Shown here: positions 43,310 through 52,710 of the stretch, in pieces
How positions within the stretch are numbered: the first letter of the stretch is position 1
Layout: every line of letters starts with the position of its first letter
NCBI GenBank assembly: GCA_002347265.1
Contig: DDYB01000020.1
Coordinates: 1 to 64,000, forward strand
Source: Desulfobacteraceae bacterium UBA2245
GTDB taxonomy: Bacteria > Desulfobacterota > Desulfobacteria > Desulfobacterales > UBA2245
Direction: 5' to 3'
Length of the DNA: 64,000 bases
The notes under the pieces: model-generated
Database searches by the model: none
What the model was told of the DNA's origin: nothing
What the model saw: the letters and a program-made list of their open reading frames with translations, nothing else
Position numbers and translations under genes: made by a program

Positions 43310-45973
43310 ATGAATTCCGGTACGATCGATAAAGGATACGAACCCCGCAGCGTAGAAGCCAGGTGGTATGAATTCTGGGAAAAGCAGGGGTTGTTTGCGG
43401 CGCAGGAGCAAAGCGATAAACCAGGCTATTCCATTGTGATTCCCCCTCCGAATGTAACAGGCGTGCTGCATATGGGCCATGCGCTGAACGTGACTCTGCA
43501 GGACGTTTTATGCCGGTATCGAAGACTTCAGGGGGACAGCGTGCTGTGGATGCCGGGCACGGATCATGCCGGCATTGCCACACAGAACGTGGTGGAAAGA
43601 AAACTGGCTGAGCAGGGGCTCAGCCGCCACTCGATCGGACGCGAGAAGTTTATCGAAGCCGTATGGAAGTGGCGGAAGGAATACGGCAGCGCGATCATCA
43701 ATCAGCTCAAACGCCTGGGCGCCTCCTGCGACTGGGACAGAGAGCGTTTCACCATGGATGAGGGGCTGAGCCGGGCGGTGCGCAAGGTTTTTGTCCAGCT
43801 CTATGAGGAAGGTCTGATCTACCGGGGCCGGTATATCATCAACTGGTGTCCGCGATGCCGCACGGCGCTGGCCGATCTTGAGGTGGAACACGAAGAGCTG
43901 GACGGCTGCCTGTATCATGTCCTGTATCCCTTTGCCGAAGGAACCGGCGGCATCGTTGTGGCGACCACCCGTCCGGAAACCATGCTGGGGGATACGGCCG
44001 TGGCGACCCATCCGGAAGATCCCCGATATGCGGATCTGGCCTGCAGCGAGGTCATCCTGCCCCTGGTGAATAAAAAAATTCCCGTCATCAAGGATGCTTA
44101 CGTGGACATGACCTTTGGAACCGGCGGGCTGAAGGTTACTCCGGCTCATGATCCCAATGACTTTGAGATCGCCTCGCGTCACCATCTTCCGATTGTGAAG
44201 GTCATCGGAGACGACGGAACCATGACATCCGACGCCGGGCTCTTTGAAGGCATGGATCGGTTTGAGTGTCGAAAGGCGGTGCTTGAAGCGCTCGAGGAAC
44301 AGGAGTTGCTGATCCGGGTTGAGCCTTACCGCCATGGCGTGGGGCATTGCTACCGGTGCAAGACCGTCGTGGAGCCGAATTTATCCAATCAGTGGTTTGT
44401 GAAAGTCAAACCGCTTGCCGAAAAAGCGATCCAGGCGGTTGAGGACGGCCGGACCCGGATCATTCCAGAGACCTGGGCCAATACCTATTTTGACTGGATG
44501 CGCAATATCCGGGACTGGTGCATTTCCCGTCAGATCTGGTGGGGGCATCAGATTCCGGTCTGGACCTGTCTGGATTGCGACGAGGTGATCGCTTCGGTGG
44601 AGGCGCCGGAGTCGTGCCCGACCTGCCAGAGCGTCAACCTCGAGCAGGAAACCGACGTTCTGGACACCTGGTTCAGTTCGGCGTTATGGCCCTTTTCCAC
44701 CATGGGATGGCCGGATCAGACGCCGCTTCTTGAAAAGTATTATCCTACCGCTGTTCTGGTGACCGCATTTGACATCCTGTTTTTCTGGGTGGCCCGAATG
44801 ATGATGATGGGGCTTCATTTCATGAATGACGTGCCCTTCCGGGATGTGTACATTCATGCCCTGGTCCGGGACGAAGAGGGCAAGAAGATGAGCAAGTCCA
44901 AGGGCAACGTCATCGATCCGCTGACCATCATCGATGCCTATGGTACCGATGCGTTCCGGTTCACGCTGGCCGCCTTTGCCGCTCAGGGACGGGATATCAA
45001 AATGTCCGAAAAACGGGTGGACGGATACCGGCACTTTATCAACAAGCTCTGGAATGCGGCCCGTTTTTCGCTGATGCATCTCGACAAGGGGCGCTCCGCG
45101 ATACCGGCTGAAAATCTTTCCCTGGCCGATCAGTGGATTCTCGTCAGGCTTCAGGGCGTCAAGCAGGCGGTGGCCGAGGCTCTGGATGCCTATCGTTTCA
45201 ACGATGCGGCGGGCGCTTTGTACCAGTTCGTGTGGCATGAGTTCTGCGACTGGTATCTGGAAGCCATCAAGCCGGCGCTGTATGGAAAACTGGGCGAGCC
45301 GGAAAAAGAGGCATCTCTGAGCGTGCTCTGGTTTGTGCTCAGAGATACGCTGATTCTGCTGCATCCTTTTATCCCCTTTGTGACCGAGGAGATATGGCAC
45401 AAGCTTCCGGGAACCGAAGGCTCGATCATGAAACAGTCCTGGCCTGAAACGAATCTTCCCTTTGACGTCCAAACCGCCCGGAATGCCGAATCCACAATGA
45501 ACCTGGTTTTCGAAGTGATTACCGCCATTCGAAATGTCCGGGGCGAAATGAATATTTCACCTTCCTTAGCCCTGGCCGTTGTGGTTCAGTCCGATGAGGA
45601 CATGGTTCTGGAGAAGCTTCTGGAAAATCAGATGGAGATCGTCGATCTGGCCAGGCTTTCGGCCCTTTCGATCCAGAAGCCGGTTTTGCGGCCCAGGGCT
45701 GCGGCTGCGGCCATTGTTCAAGGCGCCACGGTTTTCGTTCTTCTGGAGGGCATTATTGATTTTGCCAGGGAAGCCGGTCGTCTGGAAAAGGAAATCGAAA
45801 AATTGGCGACCGAACTTGCCGGGGTTTCAAAGAAGCTCAACAATGAAGATTTTCTGAACAAGGCGCCGGCTGATGTGGTGAAAAAGGTCGTTGAGAAGCA
45901 TGCGGAGCTGATTGAAAAACAGAAAAAGCTGCAGGCGAATCTGGAGAGAATCCGTTCCATGATTGAGGTTTGA
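43310..45973 (+). CDS. valS: Valyl-tRNA synthetase
   Basis: This 887-residue class I synthetase charges tRNA-Val. The HIGH-type motif is in PPPNVTGVLHMGHALN and KMSKS in EGKKMSKSKGNVIDPL. The editing domain shows ATTRPETMLGDTAVATHPED, and the C-terminal coiled coil (EIEKLATELAGVSKKL to the end) is typical. ATG 43310 fits the family start (GYEPRSVEARWYEFWEKQGL) and has GAGGAG nine bases upstream. The frame is open further upstream but with no homologous sequence. Confidence 0.96.
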   Translation: MNSGTIDKGYEPRSVEARWYEFWEKQGLFAAQEQSDKPGYSIVIPPPNVTGVLHMGHALNVTLQDVLCRYRRLQGDSVLWMPGTDHAGIATQNVVERKLAEQGLSRHSIGREKFIEAVWKWRKEYGSAIINQLKRLGASCDWDRERFTMDEGLSRAVRKVFVQLYEEGLIYRGRYIINWCPRCRTALADLEVEHEELDGCLYHVLYPFAEGTGGIVVATTRPETMLGDTAVATHPEDPRYADLACSEVILPLVNKKIPVIKDAYVDMTFGTGGLKVTPAHDPNDFEIASRHHLPIVKVIGDDGTMTSDAGLFEGMDRFECRKAVLEALEEQELLIRVEPYRHGVGHCYRCKTVVEPNLSNQWFVKVKPLAEKAIQAVEDGRTRIIPETWANTYFDWMRNIRDWCISRQIWWGHQIPVWTCLDCDEVIASVEAPESCPTCQSVNLEQETDVLDTWFSSALWPFSTMGWPDQTPLLEKYYPTAVLVTAFDILFFWVARMMMMGLHFMNDVPFRDVYIHALVRDEEGKKMSKSKGNVIDPLTIIDAYGTDAFRFTLAAFAAQGRDIKMSEKRVDGYRHFINKLWNAARFSLMHLDKGRSAIPAENLSLADQWILVRLQGVKQAVAEALDAYRFNDAAGALYQFVWHEFCDWYLEAIKPALYGKLGEPEKEASLSVLWFVLRDTLILLHPFIPFVTEEIWHKLPGTEGSIMKQSWPETNLPFDVQTARNAESTMNLVFEVITAIRNVRGEMNISPSLALAVVVQSDEDMVLEKLLENQMEIVDLARLSALSIQKPVLRPRAAAAAIVQGATVFVLLEGIIDFAREAGRLEKEIEKLATELAGVSKKLNNEDFLNKAPADVVKKVVEKHAELIEKQKKLQANLERIRSMIEV

Positions 45974-45988
45974 TCCGGCCGGCAAGTG

Positions 45989-46879
45989 ATGATGGAATTG
46001 CATATGAATGATAAATCAACACGCGAAACGTCGATGCCTTTGTTCCTGCACGGCATTGATCCGCTGATTCATCTGGCGCTGAGCGAGGACATCGGCGCCG
46101 GAGATATTACGACGGGTCCTCTGGTTTCACCGAAACTTCAGGGAAAAGCGGTCATCATTGCCAAGGAGTCTCTGGTGGTTGCAGGCCTGGATGTGGCCCG
46201 CCGCGTATTTCGAACGCTGGATCCGGAAACGGATTTCAGAGCCTGCTGCTGCGATGGGGACCGGATGTCTCCGGCCGATGTGGTTGTGGAACTCGAGGGC
46301 CGGATGACCACTCTGCTGACCGGCGAGCGCACGGCGTTGAATTTTCTTCAGCGCATGTCCGGCGTCGCCACCCATGTGCGTTCCTATGCGGATGCGCTGA
46401 AAGGAACCCGCGTCCGCCTGGTCGACACCCGAAAAACCACGCCGGGATGGCGGGCCCTGGAAAAATACGCGGTTCGCATCGGCGGGGGGTGCAATCACAG
46501 GGGCGGCCTTTTTGACGGGGTGCTGATCAAGGACAATCACATCGCCGCCTGCGGCGGCATTGAGGCGGCGGTTTCCAGAATTCGAAACCAGTTGTCCCAT
46601 CTGGTCAAAATCGAGGTCGAGACGTCCACCCTGGAGGAGGTGAGACAGGCGCTTGCTTCCGGAGTGGATGTGATCATGCTCGACAACATGAACATCGATC
46701 AGATACGCCGGGCGGTGGCGATCATCGATGGAAAAGCGCTGGTAGAGGTGTCCGGAGGGATCACCAGAGAAAACCTGCACGACCTGGCCCGGACCGGGGT
46801 GGATGTCATTTCCGTCGGAGCCCTGACCCATTCGGCGCGCGCGGTGGATCTGAGCATGAAAATCCACCCTCCCGAATAA
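45989..46879 (+). CDS. nadC: Quinolinate phosphoribosyltransferase (nicotinate-nucleotide pyrophosphorylase)
   Basis: NadC makes nicotinate mononucleotide from quinolinate and PRPP in de novo NAD synthesis. Hallmarks are LSEDIGAGDITTGPLV, the GERTALNFLQRMSGVAT segment, VDTRKTTPGWRALEKYAVR, GGCNHRGGLFDGVLIKDNH and ISVGALTHSA. The exact start is uncertain: GTG 45986, ATG 45989 and ATG 46004 are all in frame and none has a strong ribosome site. It lies 15 bases after valS and 12 before the rhomboid gene, so the three are probably co-transcribed. Confidence 0.94.
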   Translation: MMELHMNDKSTRETSMPLFLHGIDPLIHLALSEDIGAGDITTGPLVSPKLQGKAVIIAKESLVVAGLDVARRVFRTLDPETDFRACCCDGDRMSPADVVVELEGRMTTLLTGERTALNFLQRMSGVATHVRSYADALKGTRVRLVDTRKTTPGWRALEKYAVRIGGGCNHRGGLFDGVLIKDNHIAACGGIEAAVSRIRNQLSHLVKIEVETSTLEEVRQALASGVDVIMLDNMNIDQIRRAVAIIDGKALVEVSGGITRENLHDLARTGVDVISVGALTHSARAVDLSMKIHPPE

Positions 46880-46891
46880 GCGCATTCGCTC

Positions 46892-47887
46892 ATGATTCCG
46901 ATTCGGGATACGACGCCTTCCAGAAGTTATCCGGTGGTCAACATGATGATCATCGGGGTCAACGTGAGTGTTTTTCTGGTGCAATTGGCTCAGGGGCCGG
47001 GGCTGGATCATTTTCTGTACACCTACGGCCTGGTTCCGGCCCGGTACAGCCAGCCGCAGATTTCCTTTCACTTTTCTTGGTTTGAGCAGATTTTCGCCCT
47101 GATCAGCTTCATGTTTCTGCACGGCGGTTTCTGGCATCTGCTGGGCAATATGTGGTCGCTGTTCATCTTCGGCGACAATGTGGAAGACCGGCTTGGGCCG
47201 CTTCGATACCTGGTTTTTTATATGCTCTGCGGATTGACTTCCGGTCTGACCCATCTGGTTTTGAATCTGCATTCCAATCTGCCGACCATCGGCGCCAGCG
47301 GAGCGATTGCGGGGGTGATGGGCGCTTATTTTGTTCTTTATCCCCGGGCCCGTATATTGACCCTGATACCGATATTCTTCATTCCCTATTTTTTGGAGAT
47401 ACCGGCCTTTTTCTTTTTGGGGCTCTGGTTTCTTCTCCAGTTCTTCAATGCAGCGGCCGCCTCTGCGGACATGAGCGGCATCGCCTGGTGGGCCCATATC
47501 GGCGGGTTTGTCTTTGGGATCCTCTTTCTGAAGCTTTTATCGGCGTTTCCGGCCGTGCCCGGCCGGCTGCAAAAGATGACGGAAAAGAAAGGCACCAGCC
47601 GGTTGCAGGTGATTCAGCCTGTTGGACCGGGATCGGATCTTAATTTATATGCAGCTATTTCGGTATCTTCCCATGAGGCCGCCGCCGGCGCTCGGAAGCT
47701 GGTCGATATTCCCTGGGGCTTTCACAGCCGGCTGTTTCACGTCAACATTCCGCCGGGAGTCCGGCAGGGCAGCGTGCTGCGGCTGAAGGGCATGGGCAGG
47801 GCGCTTCCCGATGGTCAAAGGGGCGATCTGTTGCTCAAGGTCATGATTGCCGGAACGGATGGTCAAGGGAATGAAGCCGGGAATTAA
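46892..47887 (+). CDS. Rhomboid intramembrane protease fused to a DnaJ C-terminal-like domain
   Basis: Residues 1 to about 225 form a six-helix rhomboid protease. FMFLHGGFWHLLGNMWSLFI is the classic L1/TM2 region, the nucleophile Ser136 is in GASGAIAG, and the base His202 is in WWAHIGGFVFG. After a linker, about residues 246-320 read like the substrate-binding C-terminal domain of DnaJ/Hsp40: DLNLYAAISVSSHEAAAGAR, VNIPPGVRQGSVLRLKGMG, then GQRGDLLLKVMI. The J domain is absent. The tail should lie in the cytosol and may bind unfolded segments of membrane clients. It is convergent with the next gene, and the two stop codons overlap at 47884-47887. Confidence 0.87.
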   Translation: MIPIRDTTPSRSYPVVNMMIIGVNVSVFLVQLAQGPGLDHFLYTYGLVPARYSQPQISFHFSWFEQIFALISFMFLHGGFWHLLGNMWSLFIFGDNVEDRLGPLRYLVFYMLCGLTSGLTHLVLNLHSNLPTIGASGAIAGVMGAYFVLYPRARILTLIPIFFIPYFLEIPAFFFLGLWFLLQFFNAAAASADMSGIAWWAHIGGFVFGILFLKLLSAFPAVPGRLQKMTEKKGTSRLQVIQPVGPGSDLNLYAAISVSSHEAAAGARKLVDIPWGFHSRLFHVNIPPGVRQGSVLRLKGMGRALPDGQRGDLLLKVMIAGTDGQGNEAGN

Positions 47888-48822
47888 GAAATTTTGGAAA
47901 AAGCCGGCAGGACGGTTACCCGATTCCGGCCGGCCTGCTTGGACATATACATGGCCCGGTCCGCGCGCTGGATAAAATCGGTGAGGTTTTCCTGGGGTAC
48001 ATACTGGGTAATGCCGCCGCTGACGGTAATCGAGGCGGTTTTCCCCGAATCGGTGAAAAACAGTTGTTCCGACAAGGCGTGTTGAATGCGGACGGCGACG
48101 GATTCGGCCGCAAGTAGGCCGGTTTCGGGCAGAATCATGGTAAATTCCTCGCCGCCGTAACGATAGCCCGAGTCGGCTGATCGAAGATGCTTCCTGATGA
48201 TCTTGCCGAAACAGATCAACACGCGGTTTCCCTCCTCGTGGCCGTAGGCATCGTTGTATATTTTAAAATGATCCAGATCGAACATTACCAGGGCCAGATC
48301 CCGTTCATACCGAACGGCGCGATCCGCCTCCGCAGCCAGCTGGCCGAAAAAATGCCGGGAATTGTAAAGCCCGGTCAGATCATCCGTAATGGACAGCTGA
48401 CGAAGTTTGTCCACCATCAACCGGCATTCGCGGGTCATGTCGCGTTCCCGAAGCACGCGCTTGAGCCGCAAAGCCAGTTCTTCAAGACGAATCGGTTTGA
48501 AGATGAAATCGCTGGCGCCCATACGGATCGCCTGCGTATAGGAGTAAGTCTGTGCATATCCGGTCATCACGATGACCTCGGTGTCGTGGTTTGCCTTGAT
48601 CAGTGAGGTTAATTCCAATCCGCTGATGCCCGGAAGTTCGATGTCGGTAATTACTGCATCCACGGGTTCGGTCCTGAGAAGTTCGATCGCTCTTTCCCCG
48701 CTGTCTGAGGTGAAACAAGCATAGCCGGTCATTTCAAGATAGGATTGAATCGGTTCGCGGATGCTTATTTCGTCATCGACAATGAGAACGCGTTGTGCCA
48801 TTTTTGATTGTTCGGCGTCCAT
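47884..48822 (-). CDS. Response regulator with diguanylate cyclase output (REC-GGDEF)
   Basis: This 312-residue protein has a receiver domain (about residues 8-125; phospho-acceptor Asp in DAVITDIELPG, Lys in FIFKPIRLEE), a helical linker, and a GGDEF domain (about 145-305; YRYGGEEFTMIL) expected to make cyclic di-GMP. An I-site-like RxxD precedes it in RSADSGYRYG, allowing product inhibition. The start may be 48822 or 48801 (MAQRVLIVDDE). No histidine kinase is encoded nearby, so the signal is unknown. It is divergent from lepA. Confidence 0.93.
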   Translation of the reverse strand: MDAEQSKMAQRVLIVDDEISIREPIQSYLEMTGYACFTSDSGERAIELLRTEPVDAVITDIELPGISGLELTSLIKANHDTEVIVMTGYAQTYSYTQAIRMGASDFIFKPIRLEELALRLKRVLRERDMTRECRLMVDKLRQLSITDDLTGLYNSRHFFGQLAAEADRAVRYERDLALVMFDLDHFKIYNDAYGHEEGNRVLICFGKIIRKHLRSADSGYRYGGEEFTMILPETGLLAAESVAVRIQHALSEQLFFTDSGKTASITVSGGITQYVPQENLTDFIQRADRAMYMSKQAGRNRVTVLPAFSKIS

Positions 48823-49021
48823 TTTTTGATTATAGTTTCATTTTCGAGAATGAACCCATTTTTAAAAAGAAAGTGAACGGAAGCCTCAAAAAATATATTT
48901 TGTTTTCTAACCGTTGGCAGCAAGGCTGTCAATGAAGTTTTCAAGGGCACTTTAACTGTCCGGAATGATCCATTTCGGGATGATTCAGGACTTATAGCAG
49001 ATAAAAGCAGAATGCGGCGCA

Positions 49022-50818
49022 ATGGAAAACATTCGGAACTTTAGTATTATCGCACATATTGATCACGGCAAATCAACGCTGTCGGACCGGCTGATTCAAA
49101 AAGCGGGAATTGTATCCGACCGTGATTTCAAAGACCAGATTCTCGATACCATGGAAATAGAGCGGGAGCGCGGAATCACCATCAAAAGCCAGACCGTGTG
49201 CATTCCCTACAGGGACGTCGACGGACAGACCTATCACCTGAACCTGATCGATACGCCGGGGCATGTGGATTTTACCTACGAGGTCTCCCGCGCCCTTGCC
49301 TCCTGCGAAGGCGCCCTTCTGCTGATAGACGCCAGCCAGGGCGTGGAAGCTCAGACCCTGGCCAACCTGTATCTGGCCATGGAACATAACCTGGAAATCA
49401 TTCCCGTGATCAACAAGATCGACCTGCCTTCCGCGGACATCGAACGCGTGAAGGCGCAAATCGAGGAGGACCTGGGCCTTGATCCGGAAACGGCCATTCT
49501 GGCCTCGGCCAAGGCCGGTCTGGGCATCGATGATGTTCTGGAGGCGGTCGTTCAAAAACTCCCGCCACCTGCCGGGGACCCAAAGGCGCCGCTGAAAGCC
49601 CTGATATTTGACTCTCATTACGATGCATTCCGGGGAACCGTCGTGCACTTTCGCATCTTTGAGGGCACCGTCAAGCCCGGAGACATCATTTCCTTCATGT
49701 CCAACCGGGCGTTCTACAAGGTCGAGGAGGTGGGCGTCTTTCAGCTTCAGCGAATTCCCCGAAAGCAGTTGACCGCCGGCGAGGTCGGGTACATGATTGC
49801 CGGCATCAAGACGGTCAGCGATACCCGTTGCGGCGATACGGTCACCCACAAATCCCGGCCCTGCGATGCGGCCCTGCCGGGATTCCGTGAGGCAAAACCC
49901 GTTGTTTTTTCATCGATTTATCCGGTGGCCTCGGATGGATACGAGGAGCTGGCCGTTGCCATCGAAAAGCTCAAGCTCAACGATTCGGCCCTGGTTTATG
50001 AGAAGGACTCCTCCGCGGCCCTGGGATTCGGATTTCGCTGCGGTTTTCTGGGCCTGCTGCACCTCGAGGTGGTTCAGGAACGCCTGGAGCGCGAATACGA
50101 TCTGTCCCTGATTCTGACGGCGCCTTCGGTCCGGTATCAGCTCGTCATGAACGACGGTTCCAGAATGGTGATCGACAATCCCGCCCTGTATCCGGATCCG
50201 ACGACCATCGATCATGCGCTCGAGCCCTTTATCAAGGCCACCATCATCGTTCCCGACCGGTATATGGGGGTGGTGATGAAACTGTGCCTGGATCGCCGCG
50301 GAATCAACCGCAATTACCAGTATCTGACCAGCAACCGCCTGGAAATGGCCTTTGAGCTGCCCCTGGCCGAGGTGATCTATGATTTTTACGACAAGCTCAA
50401 ATCCGTGACCCAGGGCTACGGTTCCTTTGACTACGAGCTCATCGACTACCGGGAAACCGATCTGGTCAAACTCGATATTCTGATCAACGGAGACCGGGTG
50501 GATGCGCTCTCACAGCTGATTCACAAGGACCGGGCCGTGGAACGGGGCCGGTCGGCCTGCGAGAAACTCAAGGTCGAGATTCCCAGACAGATGTTTAAAA
50601 TCGCCATTCAGGGGGCCATCGGGGCCAAGATCGTCTCGCGTTCCACGATTTCCCCGTTCAGAAAGGACGTGACCGCCAAATGCTACGGCGGGGATATCAC
50701 CCGCAAACGCAAGCTTCTGGAAAAGCAGAAGCAAGGCAAGAAGCGGATGAAGATGGTCGGCCAGGTCATGATTCCGCAATCGGCGTTTCTTTCGGTTCTG
50801 AAAACCGATCAGGATTAA
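49022..50818 (+). CDS. lepA: Elongation factor 4 (back-translocating GTPase)
   Basis: LepA is a ribosome-bound GTPase resembling EF-G but lacking domain IV. The 598 residues show the P-loop AHIDHGKSTLSDRL, the G2/G3 region RGITIKSQTV and DTPGHVDFTYEVSRAL, NKIDLPSAD, and the LepA-specific C-terminal domain with PRQMFKIAIQGAIGAKIVSR and CYGGDITRKRKLLEKQKQGK. It stands alone with its own upstream region of 199 bases. Confidence 0.97.
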   Translation: MENIRNFSIIAHIDHGKSTLSDRLIQKAGIVSDRDFKDQILDTMEIERERGITIKSQTVCIPYRDVDGQTYHLNLIDTPGHVDFTYEVSRALASCEGALLLIDASQGVEAQTLANLYLAMEHNLEIIPVINKIDLPSADIERVKAQIEEDLGLDPETAILASAKAGLGIDDVLEAVVQKLPPPAGDPKAPLKALIFDSHYDAFRGTVVHFRIFEGTVKPGDIISFMSNRAFYKVEEVGVFQLQRIPRKQLTAGEVGYMIAGIKTVSDTRCGDTVTHKSRPCDAALPGFREAKPVVFSSIYPVASDGYEELAVAIEKLKLNDSALVYEKDSSAALGFGFRCGFLGLLHLEVVQERLEREYDLSLILTAPSVRYQLVMNDGSRMVIDNPALYPDPTTIDHALEPFIKATIIVPDRYMGVVMKLCLDRRGINRNYQYLTSNRLEMAFELPLAEVIYDFYDKLKSVTQGYGSFDYELIDYRETDLVKLDILINGDRVDALSQLIHKDRAVERGRSACEKLKVEIPRQMFKIAIQGAIGAKIVSRSTISPFRKDVTAKCYGGDITRKRKLLEKQKQGKKRMKMVGQVMIPQSAFLSVLKTDQD

Positions 50819-50873
50819 AAACCGAAGGTTTGCCGTTTCCTCGCAAACCTTGCTTAAAGGACAGGAAAACAGC

Positions 50874-52160
50874 ATGGGGAAAACCATTGCCGAAAAAATC
50901 TTTGATTTTCACCGCGTCGATGCGCCGTCAGATGAGATTCAGGTCATTCGGCTCGATGCGGTCTTCTGCCATGAAATCACGACCCCGACGGCCATTCTGG
51001 ATCTGGTGAGCCGGGGAAAGGACCGGGTGTTTGATCCGTCCAGAATCAAGGCGGTCATCGATCACGTCACCCCGGCCAAAGATTCCAAGACCGCCCTTCA
51101 GGGGAAGATCCTTCGCGACTGGGCGAGAAGGCACAACATCAAGGACTTCTTCGATATCGGTCGAAATGGCGTGTGTCATGCGATTTTTCCGGAAAAGGGA
51201 TTTGTCCGCCCCGGGTATACGATCATCATGGGGGACTCGCATACCTGCACGCACGGTGCTTTTGGCGCTTTTGCCGCCGGCGTGGGCACCACCGATCTGG
51301 AGGTGGGCATTTTAAAGGGCGTGTGCGCCTTTCATACGCCCCGAACGATCCGGATCAACATCGTCGGACGACCGCCGTCCGGAGTCTATTCCAAGGACAT
51401 TATTCTCTCCATCATTCAGCGTCTGGGGGTCAACGGCGCCACCAACCGGGTCATCGAGTTCGACGGTCCGGCGGTGCAGGCCATGAGCATGGAAGGTCGA
51501 ATGACCCTGTGCAACATGGCTGTTGAGGCCGGCGCAACCTGCGGCATCTGCCGGCCGGATGAAACCACGGTGGCGTATCTCTGGGAATTCATCAAAAACG
51601 AGTTCGAAAGCCCGCGGGCGGCGCTTGCGGCATACGGCGCGTTCCGCCCGGATGCGGACGCCGTTTACGACGCCGTGATCGCGCATGATGTGTCCGAACT
51701 GGAGCCCCTGACCACCTTCGGATACAAGCCGGATCAGGTCAAAACGGTCCGGGAAATGCAGGGCGTGCCGATCGACCAGGTATATATCGGATCCTGCACC
51801 AATGGACGCCTGGAAGATCTGCGGGCTGCCGCAGACGTGCTTCGGGGCAGAAAAATCAGCGACCGTGTTCGCGGCATCGTCTCTCCGGCCACGCCGGATA
51901 TCTTCCGGCAGGCCATGAATGAGGGCATTCTGGAGGTGTTCATGCAGGCCGGGTTCTGCGTGACCAATCCCACCTGCGGCGCCTGTCTGGGTATGAGCAA
52001 CGGGGTTCTGGCCGAAGGAGAGGTCTGCGCCTCCACCACCAACCGCAATTTTAACGGCCGGATGGGCAGGGGCGGCATGGTTCACCTGATGAGTCCGGCC
52101 ACCGCGGCGGCCTCCGCCGTTGCGGGCTTTATTGCGAATTCACCGTTATACAAGCCTTGA
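50874..52160 (+). CDS. leuC: 3-isopropylmalate dehydratase large subunit (LeuC/HacA family)
   Basis: This 428-residue aconitase-superfamily subunit isomerises isopropylmalate in leucine synthesis. Iron-sulfur cysteines are in IGSCTNGRLEDLR and NPTCGACLGMSNGVLAEGE. Substrate and cluster residues lie in MGDSHTCTHGAFGAFAAGVG and NMAVEAGATCGICRPDE. The shorter archaeal/anaerobe-type length (about 420) means homoaconitase or a dimethylmalate dehydratase cannot be excluded. ATG 50874 is preceded by AGGACAGG. The small subunit gene follows. Confidence 0.9.
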   Translation: MGKTIAEKIFDFHRVDAPSDEIQVIRLDAVFCHEITTPTAILDLVSRGKDRVFDPSRIKAVIDHVTPAKDSKTALQGKILRDWARRHNIKDFFDIGRNGVCHAIFPEKGFVRPGYTIIMGDSHTCTHGAFGAFAAGVGTTDLEVGILKGVCAFHTPRTIRINIVGRPPSGVYSKDIILSIIQRLGVNGATNRVIEFDGPAVQAMSMEGRMTLCNMAVEAGATCGICRPDETTVAYLWEFIKNEFESPRAALAAYGAFRPDADAVYDAVIAHDVSELEPLTTFGYKPDQVKTVREMQGVPIDQVYIGSCTNGRLEDLRAAADVLRGRKISDRVRGIVSPATPDIFRQAMNEGILEVFMQAGFCVTNPTCGACLGMSNGVLAEGEVCASTTNRNFNGRMGRGGMVHLMSPATAAASAVAGFIANSPLYKP

Positions 52161-52185
52161 GCTTGACGTTATGGGAGAGGCGATC

Positions 52186-52710
52186 ATGAAAGCGTTTGGC
52201 GGCAAAATCCTATTTTTGAACCGGTCCGATATCAACACCGACGAGATCATTCCGGCAAAATACCTCACCGATATCTCCAAGGAGGTTTTGCAACCCTATC
52301 TTTTCGAGGACTTGAAGATCGAGGGGTTCAACCCCAAAACCGACCTGCGAAATGTCGGCGTAGTTGTGACCCGCGCCAATTTCGGCTGCGGTTCCTCCCG
52401 GGAACATGCTCCGTGGGCGCTGGAGGCCAACGGAATTCACCTGGTCATCGCGCAGAGCTTTGCGCGGATTTTCCGGCAGAACATGTTCAACTGCGGCATG
52501 ATGGCCGTCGAGCTGCCCGCGTCTACGATCGATCACCTGTTTGATGCGTATTCAGCATCCGGCGCCAGCCTGCAGACCGACTGGGAAAACCGGTGTTTTC
52601 TGATTCAAAGCAAGGCCGGTATTGAAAAGATCGCCTTTACGGTCTCGAAATACGACCGGTCTCTGGTTGAGGCCGGAGGGTGGGTGGAATACGCGGATGC
52701 CAACTACTGA
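52186..52710 (+). CDS. leuD: 3-isopropylmalate dehydratase small subunit (LeuD)
   Basis: This 174-residue swivel-domain partner of the upstream large subunit shows LNRSDINTDEIIPAKYLTD, NFGCGSSREHAPWAL and QSFARIFRQNMFNCGMM, the standard motifs. ATG 52186 has GAGAGG seven bases upstream; earlier ATGs at 52171 and 52120 lack a site. Its 3' end overlaps the convergent trmJ by seven bases. Confidence 0.93.
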   Translation: MKAFGGKILFLNRSDINTDEIIPAKYLTDISKEVLQPYLFEDLKIEGFNPKTDLRNVGVVVTRANFGCGSSREHAPWALEANGIHLVIAQSFARIFRQNMFNCGMMAVELPASTIDHLFDAYSASGASLQTDWENRCFLIQSKAGIEKIAFTVSKYDRSLVEAGGWVEYADANY

